64,000 nucleotides of DNA from the NCBI GenBank assembly GCA_922989275.2, contig OV277872.1, forward strand, positions 33,645,619-33,709,618, in the 5' to 3' direction. Of the stretch, positions 55,900-64,000 are shown piece by piece; the stretch's first letter is position 1, and every line of letters begins with the position of its first letter. A model generated the notes under the pieces. It had not been told where the DNA came from and did no database searches. It worked only from the letters and a program-made list of their open reading frames with translations. The stretch comes from Gari tellinella. Taxonomy: Eukaryota > Mollusca > Bivalvia > Cardiida > Psammobiidae. A program made the position numbers and the translations under genes.

Positions 55900-57221
55900 A
55901 TCTAATTTATTCAGATCCATTGTGGTCAGCCACTTTCCCATACGTTTACATAGCGTCAGTGATATTTGTTCTCATTTCAAGTCGTCAGTAGAACCGAGAA
56001 AAGCCTATATAAGTTAACTGGTCAGTGTTTTGATCTTGTTTCAACTGGGCAGCAACTCAGTTTTCAGCTATTTCAAACTATTATAAGATTTGTTATACAC
56101 TTATAAATTAATATGGAATCTATAATTCCAGATCTTTATCTAGATAAATATTAAAATAAAAAAAATTATTTTAAATTTTTAAATTTTGAATTAATTTTTA
56201 AATTCATGTGTTTATATAACTTCAATTAATGTTCTAATTTATTCAGATCCATTGTGGTCAGCCACTTTCCCATACGTTTACATAGTGTCAGTGATATTCA
56301 GTGATATTCGTTCTCATTCTATGTCGTCAGTAGAATCGAGAAAAGCCTATATAACTTAACTGGTCAGCGTTTTGTTCTTGTTTCAACTGGTCAGCAACTC
56401 CGTTTTCAGCTATTTCAAACTTTTATAGAATTTGTTATACACTTATAAATTAATATGGAATCTATAATTCTATATCTATATCTAGATAAATATTAAAAAA
56501 AAATTTTTTTTTAAATTTTTAAATTTTAAATTAATTTTTAAATTCATGTGTTTATATAACTTCAATTAATGTTCTAATTTATTCAGATCCATTGTGGTCA
56601 GCCACTTTCCCATACGTTTACATAGTGTCAGTGATATTCAGTGATATTCGTTCTCATTTCATGTCGTAGAATCGAGAAAGCCTATATAAGTTAACTGGTC
56701 AGTGTTTTGATCCTGTTTCAACTGGTCAGCAACTCCGTTTTCAGCTATTTCAAACTATTTTAGAATTTGTTATACACTTATAAATTAATATGGATTCTAT
56801 AATTCTAGATCTATATCTTTATCTAGATAAATATTAAAAAAAAAAATTTAATTTTTAAATTTTAAATTCATTTTTAAAATCACGTGTTTATATAACAAAC
56901 CAAAAAAAACCCAAAAAATACCATTTAACTTCTTAAACCTTGATTTAAATTTTTTTTCAAATTTTAAATTTTTTTTTTTTTAAAGGTATTTAATCTACTA
57001 TTATATTAGATATTTTGATTTTAATAACTTCAATTAATGTTCTAATTTATTCAGATCCATTGTGGTCAGCCACTTTCCTATACGTTTACATAGTGTCAGT
57101 GATATTCGTTCTCATTCTTTGTCGTCAGTAGAATCGAGAAAAGCCTATATAACTTAACTGGTCAGCGTTTTGTTCTTGTTTTAACTCGTCAGTAGAATCC
57201 GTCAGTATTTTACCCAGACCC
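55900..57221 (-). repeat. MULE right terminal inverted repeat with three extra internal copies
   Basis: The ATTGTGGTCAGCCACTTTCC segment recurs at about 55919, 56250, 56592 and 57060, all in the inverted orientation relative to the left end. The outermost copy (about 56705-57221) mirrors the left terminus. Confidence 0.85.
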
Positions 57222-57230
57222 TCTTGCAAC
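57222..57230. other. Right target-site duplication of the MULE
   Basis: TCTTGCAAC, identical to 46677-46685. Confidence 0.9.
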
Positions 57231-57539
57231 TACATTTTTCAATGGATTTTCATTATACACAAAGTATATAGCTAAACCTTCTCGAAGGAGTGTAATTATT
57301 GTTGAAATCTAATCATTGTGGCAATAGTTACCTGCCCTTGATATACTTTGAAATGCTAGAAAAAGGCTTCATTTCAGTATTGTTTAGGCTCAAGTTATCT
57401 GCCTTTGATGTTCTCTTCTATACTAGAATAGGTCGACAAACTTGAATGGATTTAGAATAAAAATGGTGCAATTCAAAGGTAAAGCTATCAGGCTTCATTA
57501 CAAATGGTGAGCGATATCAGGGCCTTCAGGCCCTCTTGT
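57231..57539 (+). mobile_element. HE element, 3' part beyond the MULE
   Basis: Continues TACATTTTTCAATGGATTTT exactly where intact HE copies would, and ends GGTGAGCGATATC + AGGGCCTTCAGGCCCT + CTTGTA. Confidence 0.7.
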
Positions 57540-57824
57540 ATATTATACAAATCACAAAAAATAAAGATAATAGAATTGAATTGAAAAAAAAAAAGAACAA
57601 CAAAAAACCCAACATCAATGCACCTGGTTTGGTTGATGACTGGATTAACCCTCTCATTACTGAATACCAGTAACATGATGACTATTGCAATTGCAAACAG
57701 TTGTAATCCAGACCAGGCTGCAAAAATGTCGGATTCATAGAGTATGTCTCTTGAAATATAGTTTACCCCTTTTCCAAATTAAGCTCTTTATGACATATTT
57801 TACCTTTTCTCCGCATGAGGATCA
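57540..57824. other. No feature recognised
   Basis: Sequence after the HE end. Short A-rich tract at 57580-57606, no exon. Confidence 0.4.
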
Positions 57825-57990
57825 TCAGAGAGAGAGAGAGACAGACAGACATTCATACAGAAAGATGGAGACAGAAAAGAAGAAGCGAGAGACTGACAGA
57901 CAGAGATAAGAGAAAAAACAGACAGACAGAGAGACAGTCACAAAGAGAAACAGAGACATAAATACAAAAAGAGGCAAACAGACAGTGGCA
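57825..57990. repeat. GA/GACA-rich microsatellite
   Basis: Imperfect GAGAGACAGACAGACA-type repeats with interruptions. The open frames here are low-complexity artefacts. Confidence 0.75.
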
Positions 57991-58009
57991 GAGAAATATA
58001 GACACACAC

Positions 58010-58565
58010 AAACTTTGTAGGTAAACGAAAAAATACGTTTTTCTCTCATTTTCAAAACCTCACTAAACTATCAATTTATAAGCTATCGCCTCAAATTATG
58101 TACTACGCGTAAGATCATGGTCTAATAAAACATCTGTATTAAAATTTACAACGAAAAGATGACATTAAAAGCATTTCTATTAACACCCAACTTTGTAGGT
58201 AAACGAAAAAATACGTTTTTCTCTCATTTTCAAAACCTCACTAAACTAACAATTTATAAGCTATCGCCTCAAATTTTGTACTACTCGTGAGATCATGGTC
58301 TAATAAAACATCTGTATTAAAATTTATAACGAAAAGATAACATTAAAAGCATTTCTATTAACACCAAACTTTCGTAGGAAAAATGGAAAATACAGTACTG
58401 TACGTTTTCTCTCTCATTTTCACAACCTCACTAAACAAACAATTTATAAGCTATCGCCTCAAATTTTGTACTACTCGTGAGATCATGGTCTAATAAAACA
58501 TCTGTATTAAAATTTATAACGAAAAGATAACATTAAAAGCATTTCTATTAACACCAAACTTTCGG
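58010..58565 (+). repeat. Three ~182-bp tandem repeats
   Basis: Each unit has AACTTTGTAGGTAAACGAAA (or a close variant), TCTCATTTTCAAAACCTCAC, TAAGCTATCGCCTCAAATT and GGTCTAATAAAACATCTGTA. The units are nearly identical, with a small insertion in the third. Confidence 0.85.
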
Positions 58566-58670
58566 AAAAACGTTGTTTTCTAGCCGCCAGCGAGCGCCGC
58601 TGATTGACCGATTTTCAACGACACGATAAATCGCGAGCAGGCCGGATACTTCTCCATTTGTCATTTATCC

Positions 58671-58979
58671 ATGGCGTTTATAAGTGGATTTTTGCGTTTA
58701 TATGCGAATTTTCCGTTTATAAATGCGTTTCAATCGGCATACCTTTGTTATTATCGAGACCGATCAATTATACGAATGAAAACCCCCCCGAAAGGTATTC
58801 CTTCACCAATAACTGACATTCCAGTCATGTTTAGTAACTCGGCGTCTGACCCGGATCGATTCACTGATTCAGACCAAAAACTTAGTGACTCGGCGTATGA
58901 TATGGATCCAAGCATTGGTTCAGATCAATTGATTAGAAACTCGGCTTCTGATCTGGCTCCAATCAATGATACGGTTTGA
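58671..58979 (+). CDS. Unrecognised small protein with acidic repeats (102 aa), doubtful
   Basis: ATG at 58671 to TGA at 58979. The N-terminal half is hydrophobic (MAFISGFLRLYANFPF). The C-terminal half has three imperfect 20-residue repeats of the form NSASDPDRFTDSDQ. The repeats keep the frame at the DNA level (about 60 nt), so a real product is possible, but there is no family match and no splice or polyadenylation evidence. It may equally be a repeat-derived frame. Confidence 0.25.
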   Translation: MAFISGFLRLYANFPFINAFQSAYLCYYRDRSIIRMKTPPKGIPSPITDIPVMFSNSASDPDRFTDSDQKLSDSAYDMDPSIGSDQLIRNSASDLAPINDTV

Positions 58980-59399
58980 AAATCTCCTCCTCTCTATGAA
59001 CCGTCTTAATTGCATCACTTATCATGCGGCATTTAGTCCAGATCAAACATATACTGTTTGATAAAGCGAGAATATCCCAGCGGGAGCCTGATTGCGCCAC
59101 TTAGTAGGGACGTTATGACAGGAAGTTACCCATGACTGCTCCTCGTACATGTGCCTTTAGTGTCAGAATACATTGTGTCATTTAAAGAGCTATATGGATT
59201 TAGTTTACAGAAGGTACGTGTAGAATTCAATATCTGAAATAATATCATTCTTCCGGTATATGATCTGGATCCTACAGCGCAGAAATTATTATTTATTAAT
59301 CACAAAAATATTTTAATGACGAAAAGTATAGCAGAAAACACATATTCAGCAGCTCAACATCTGCGGGATTTTTAGTCCGGAGGCTTAAGGCCGGTTTTG
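58980..59399. other. No feature recognised
   Basis: No exon or repeat family seen. The segment at 59020-59060 (TCATGCGGCATTTAGTCCAG) resembles pieces of repeats near 11850. Confidence 0.4.
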
Positions 59400-60480
59400 G
59401 GCCGAATCGTGCATTTTTTGATACACCTATGAAATTCAGCACACACTTACTTTGACCTATTACGGTTTATTTAAAAACGGTACCCCAGTCAGATTTGACC
59501 TATGGTGACTGTGGTGGCCATTTTAAAAATGGCCGCCATTTCAATTTTCAAATTTGTGTAGCTCCTTTAATAATAGGGGTAGAAAGTTAATGTAGGCATC
59601 TGTACCTCTGTTTTAGGGTCATTAAGTCAAGATATAAACACGAGTCTGTATTTTGAAAAAAAAAAATATAATGATTGCCATTTTATCAAAAAGAATTATT
59701 AAAAATGCAGTCATTTTACCAGATAATAAGTAAGAAAAATAAAATACATCCTCTCCAAGTTGAAAAAATTGAAAAACAGAGTTGACGAATTTCATGAAAT
59801 TTGGCACACACTAACTTTGACCTTTTATGGTTTATTTAAAAATCAGACCCCGATCAGATTTGATCAATGGTGACTCCGGCGGACATTTAAAAAATGGCCG
59901 CCATTTCAATTTTTGATAATAATAGGGAAATAAATAAAATGTTGGCAGCTATACCTATATTTTCCGGGTCAATGAATTAAAATATAAAAACAAAACTGTA
60001 TTTTGAGGAAGATAGGTCAAAATGGCTGCCGATTTACGTACATATTACTAAAATGGCAGCCATTTTACGTAAAATAAACTAAATATTATTAAATAATCAA
60101 ATATTTTGTTTCCAAATTAAAACATGGAATTATTCACATGATTCACATTATGAATTTAATGAAAACACACTATTTGTTCTAATGTTATTGATTCAGGAAT
60201 TAGACCTTACTCAGATTTTACATATGGAAGCTAAGGCGTCAATTTCTAAAATGGCCGTCATTTCAATTTTCAAATCCATGTAGCTCGTTTAATCATAGCG
60301 GTAGAAAGTAAATGTTGACATCTATACCTATGTTTTCAGGGTCAAGGAATTCGAATATAAACACAAGTCTATATTTTGATGAAGAAAAATCAATATTGCA
60401 GCCAATTCACGTAAAAATACTAAAACGGCAGCCAAGTGATAAAAAAAATTGTCTCAAAATAGAAATATAGAATTTTAGAG
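59400..60480 (+). repeat. Three degenerate ~366-bp tandem units with ATGGCCGCCAT-type palindromes
   Basis: Units share CACACACTTACTTTGACC, CGGTTTATTTAAAAA-like, TCAGATTTGACCTATGGTGA, AAAATGGCCGCCATTTCAAT and GGGTCA..AAGTCAAGATATAAACAC segments, with increasing divergence to the right. Confidence 0.75.
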
Positions 60481-60980
60481 TTTATGTATGAAACAAAGTA
60501 AACAAAAATTACAATGTTTATGCGTTTAATGTCATGCCAAGCAGAAATGTGTGTCATATATTATTATACTGCAAAGAAATTTCCTCACTTTTGATTGGTC
60601 AGAGGAACGTGGACTTAAATTAAGTACCCTGTGAGCTGACAGGGTACATAGACATTCCCCTTGAAGGCCCCTCATGTTTCGTTACATCACAAACAAGATG
60701 GCCGACTACTCAACTCGACAAAATACTATCAAATTTTACTACGAAGAAACGTTTGTGATGTAAAAGTATATACTTGGAAACGAATATTTTTTTTTATACT
60801 TTCGTTTGACACATAAAACAGTCTTTGAAAATTAGTTATTTGTAATATCTGTTTCGTCTATTTTGACGTGGTCCGATGACAAAGTGCGGTCACCAATGTT
60901 TTGTTTACGTCAGTTTCTGCCAGCTTTTAGCTAAGTGGACGCCTGAGAGAGACTGGGGCGGATGCAGAACCCCTGGGATC
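60481..60980. other. No gene recognised; small hairpin inside
   Basis: GTACCCTGTGAGCTGACAGGGTAC (60625-60650) is a short hairpin, with TTTTGATTGGTCAGAGGAAC beside it. Otherwise unassigned. Confidence 0.4.
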
Positions 60981-60984
60981 GATG

Positions 60985-62605
60985 CTCTACCCTTATTATC
61001 GACAGAGTTCTGTGGTTCCTTTGGATGCAAAGTGTAACGCACTGATACATCGGACCTCGGTAAAATAAAACTGGGTCAAAATATCTAAAACTGTAAACAA
61101 GGATTGAGTACATGCAAGTCTAGAGTTGCGGCAATACACGTCCTATTATAGATCTACGCAGATGTCAGTGTATAATACCTGGCTCAACGTTACACAGAAA
61201 TTGTGTCAGTTTAACCGAGGCAGATTTATCTTCAGGCATGTCAGAGGTCTTTGAATCGCCTTATCCTAACGCTTCGATCGCATACATTCAAAGAAAGCAG
61301 TAAAACAATATAAAAAGAGGTCACTTACGATTAAAATTGAATATTTCCCTTTTAAATTCCATTTAAATTTCACATTTATTATCCAGAGTATTGTCTTTAT
61401 TTCCCAAACAATGGTCTCAGCTCAACTGAAGTATCGATCAGCTGGTCTATAATGACGACACCTACTAAATTCTGACGTGGATTGATGTGACGTCAGCTAC
61501 ATAGTGGTTTTTGGGGTGCCCAACGGGGGATTAGTGTTGCGTTATGAAAATTGACAGATGGAGTGGACATAATTATTTTAAAGCGTTTAAACCGTAAAAT
61601 CTTTGACAGTATAATAAATTCGTTATACAGTTTCTTCCCAGGGTACTTAGGATTTATTCCCGGCTGGTCAAATCATGTAACCCTCGCCTGACGGCTCGGG
61701 CAACATGATTTTCCTCAGCCGGGAATAAATCCTAAGTACCCTGGGAAGAAACTGTATAACTAATAATGTTACTTTTGTCCATCCGTATGTACGTACAAAC
61801 GTCCATTCATTTGCCTTCCAATCTGCAAACTAATGTGTTTAAAAGAAAATAGGCATCGATATTCAATAATTCGATTCCTACAGAAAATTAGAAGATACAT
61901 TGTAAGTTGTACCATGCATGAAACCTGGTTTCCATGGGAATAAAATAAGATATTCTAGTAAGAATAAAGTGTCACTGGTCTTAGATACATGTATTTGACA
62001 TTATCATTATATTCTAGATTGATTGAGTTGGGTTTTACGGCACCTCGACACATGAAATGGACATATGGCGCCGACGAATATTCTAGACTTCTACCAAAAT
62101 TGTCAAAATCATAGACTATGGGAGAATACTGTACCTACCCTGGGTCACTAATTATACATAGACGTATAATACAAAAAAATAGAAGTATTCTCCTCAAAAT
62201 CTACAGCGCCAAAGCTGAGATAGCTTCTGCACGATAACGGTTCGAAAAGTATTATGTATTGTTCGAGTATTTTAACTTCATACCTCAAAATATCCCCAAT
62301 GATAAGAGATGCTAGCTTTTAAGTCTACGGATACATTTCTGGAAAGCGTCACTGAAAACTGATCTGGCTATACTTTGGAGGTTCTGATGTACACCCGAGA
62401 CGATGTCGCGTTAGAGGTTTTCAACCAGAATAGTTCCTAACCAGTTTGGAAACAGATATAAGTCTTATGACACCAGATCTTGGGGGAAGCGAGTTTATAA
62501 AAACCAAGGTCCAATGTATCAGTGCTTTTTAATTGCTTTACATTAGGCATATGAAAGAACCAGAGAACTCTGTCTATAATAAGAGTAGGGCACCGCGCCC
62601 GGGTT
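60985..62605. repeat. Diverged inverted repeat pair, arms ~95-120 bp, 1.6 kb apart
   Basis: Left arm 60985-61080 (CTCTACCCTTATTATCGACA, TTCTGTGGTTCCTTT, CTGATACATCGGACCTCGG) pairs with right arm 62480-62605 read in reverse (CCTACTCTTATTATAGACAG, TTCTCTGGTTC, CTGATACATTGGACCTTGG). Could be the ends of an old element or two inverted copies of a repeat. Confidence 0.5.
61622..61760. repeat. Perfect 45-bp-arm hairpin
   Basis: Arms 61622-61666 and 61716-61760 are exact inverted copies (GTTATACAGTTTCTTCCCAG at the outer end). The 49-bp spacer is itself partly palindromic (CATGATTT / GCCTGACGGCTCGGGC). Typical of a small non-autonomous hairpin element. Confidence 0.75.
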
Positions 62606-64000
62606 TTTGTATACACTGTCCTCTCCCTACGATGTTTTATTAGCCCATATAAGGCAGAAATAGACGTTAACAACCAAACCAAACTCACCAGATCAGGCAG
62701 ATCATGGAAATAATAAGTGTATGCGGTATCACAGTATTTACCGACTTTACGTTCCTGGAAGTACTTGTTCTATGTTTTAAAGATAACAGCATGGTTTTAC
62801 CTATACGTCATATATACCCTTTTTGTTGTACTCTGTACTGAAGATTACGGCATTCAAAACTTTCTTTGCACTCAACGTGTATTTTGCAACTATTAGCATT
62901 CAATATTTGTTCCTAACCTTTCTCGCTTGTTAAACAAATACACCTAGGTTACTTTATCAACAGTTTCCAATACCATTTAGTCGCATCTTGGGGAAACATA
63001 TGCTATCCTTTGTCAGGTTCAACATGTAACCATTTTCAGTTTTAAGTCAAATATGGAGTACCCGCATAGCAGATATCGTTTAAAACAAAATGAGCTCTTG
63101 AAAGTTAATTGCCAATAATGCGTGCAATATCACGTACTTTATATCAAACATACTTTTTTATTTTTAAAATATTTTTTCACATGTTCCTGAATTTGACAAA
63201 CCTGATTATGTGGCATTAAGAACATACTCTACAGTGCAATCAAATGTCTTTCTTCATCTGCAAACCACCTCTAAGAAGACCAGGCATCTCTGGGTATGTT
63301 GGCAAAAAGCTCTTTTAACCGAGTTTTACGCATTTTTCATATATACGACTGAATGTCGTCAGTAGTTGTTACTCATTTTCAAACTAGTTTTTGATGAAGT
63401 GGTTGATTTATCTGTCCATGTTGAAATAATGACAACTTGTTGAAACAATTATGATAGGATGTAACTTTATGTAGAAAGCTGTTGAACATTCCTTGTGGAA
63501 ATTGCTGTGTCACTACCATACGCAATGCGTTTCGAACATTGCTCGTAAAGCATCTCGTAGTAGACATTTACCTAGATTGTTGAAGTAATAGACCTAGGAC
63601 GAACATTTTTCCTACAACGGAGTCGTCTTTTAAATAATCCCTGAATGTTTTGCTTGTTTTACATAAACCTATATGAAAGATAACTCAATGGTATTGTTTT
63701 GCAATGATTCCAATGAACAATATATGACCATGGTTCTCTAGGTTTAATTTACGAACATTGTCTGACAATAATTGCTACAAAGGTTATCAATGAAATATTT
63801 TGTGCAAAATCGGCAAACTTTTTCAAATGGAAGGACTTTTTAAAGTTTTCACTTCAGACATATAATGACAATATACCCAATCAACTGGCGGCTCAAATAT
63901 GAACATGAATCTAACGATTTTGATGGCAAGTAATTAAATGCCTATTTTGGAAAATTAGTTCATAGGTTTCAAATAACAATGTTTCAATGGGCTACTTTAT
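61761..64000. other. No gene recognised
   Basis: Besides the right arm of the 60985-62605 inverted pair, there is one SINE-like fragment at about 62020-62080 (TTGAGTTGGGTTTTACGGCA followed by CATATGGCGCC). The remainder has no exon, RNA gene or repeat that I can identify. Confidence 0.4.

Larger units (their letters stand above)
46686..57221 (-). mobile_element. Complete Mutator-like element (MULE), 10,536 bp
   Basis: Both ends read GGGTSTGGGTAAAATACTGA inward, with inverted similarity continuing about 0.5 kb at near identity. TCTTGCAAC (9 bp) directly flanks both ends, at 46677-46685 and 57222-57230. Uninterrupted HE repeats (for example about 32567) read CACTCTTGCAACTACAG, which gives the empty site with one copy. 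A 9-bp duplication, long terminal repeats and a MULE DDE transposase define the superfamily. Both genes are on the minus strand, transcribed from the right end. Arm identity and open reading frames indicate recent, possibly current, activity. Confidence 0.92.

Noticed and set aside
43000..64000. TIR-domain exons completing a MyD88 gene
   Set aside because: No sequence resembling TIR box 1 or 2 with splice signals was seen on either strand.

Overview
The window reads as metazoan nuclear DNA, most likely from a bivalve mollusc (a venerid-type clam is a reasonable guess; this is inference). It is AT-rich, has small exons with GT..AG introns far apart, and most of it is interspersed repeats. No bacterial-style gene organisation is present. 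Most short open frames are chance frames inside repeats.

Host genes. (1) Three plus-strand exons (1121-1243, 12536-12626, 14867-14969) splice in frame into a Vav-type SH2 domain, which binds phosphotyrosine in a Rho/Rac exchange factor. The rest of that gene lies outside the window or was not found. (2) At 35.5-43.4 kb a unit of about 2.06 kb is repeated four times, plus a truncated fifth. Each unit carries exons A and B that join into a MyD88-like death domain. Units 1-3 also carry a possible short terminal exon C. No TIR domain was found, so these may be death-domain-only genes or alternative exons of a larger gene. A small terminal-inverted-repeat element sits immediately after exon A in every unit and has duplicated the 5' splice site.

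Mobile DNA. The most striking object is a nearly pristine 10.5-kb Mutator-like element (MULE) at 46686-57221. It has terminal inverted repeats of about 0.5 kb and a 9-bp target-site duplication, and related repeats elsewhere in the window show the empty site. On its minus strand it encodes a four-exon SGNH (GDSL-like) hydrolase that runs into a 60-bp repeat array. This is followed by a 793-residue protein with a MULE DDE transposase, a SWIM zinc finger, a Ulp1/SENP-type cysteine protease and a C-terminal PHD finger. Phase-0 splice donors in the repeat array could join the two parts into one polyprotein.

The first Vav intron contains an 8.2-kb foldback element (2786-10958) with arms of several kb, ends TAGGCTATCAGC and a 3-bp target duplication. 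It carries a decayed mobile-element gene in its middle and has itself been hit by a TA-target element and by a hairpin-ended element. At least ten copies of those hairpin-ended, T-run-inserting elements (called HE here; Helentron/HINE-like by inference) are present, with internal tandem repeats. Other families are a TTAA-target palindromic element (family P), a CCAGATAAGGGG hairpin element (family Q), a family with a GTGTAGACCC...GATCAG hairpin (family R), a tRNA-derived SINE with a 13-bp target duplication, TA-target elements, and several satellite-like arrays.

Layout: 1-15 kb Vav SH2 exons with the foldback element and a 64-bp minisatellite; 15-35 kb nested repeats; 35.4-43.4 kb death-domain array; 43.4-45.9 kb low-information sequence with a 185-bp repeat; 45.9-57.5 kb HE remnant containing the MULE; 57.5-64 kb tandem repeats and hairpins with no convincing gene.
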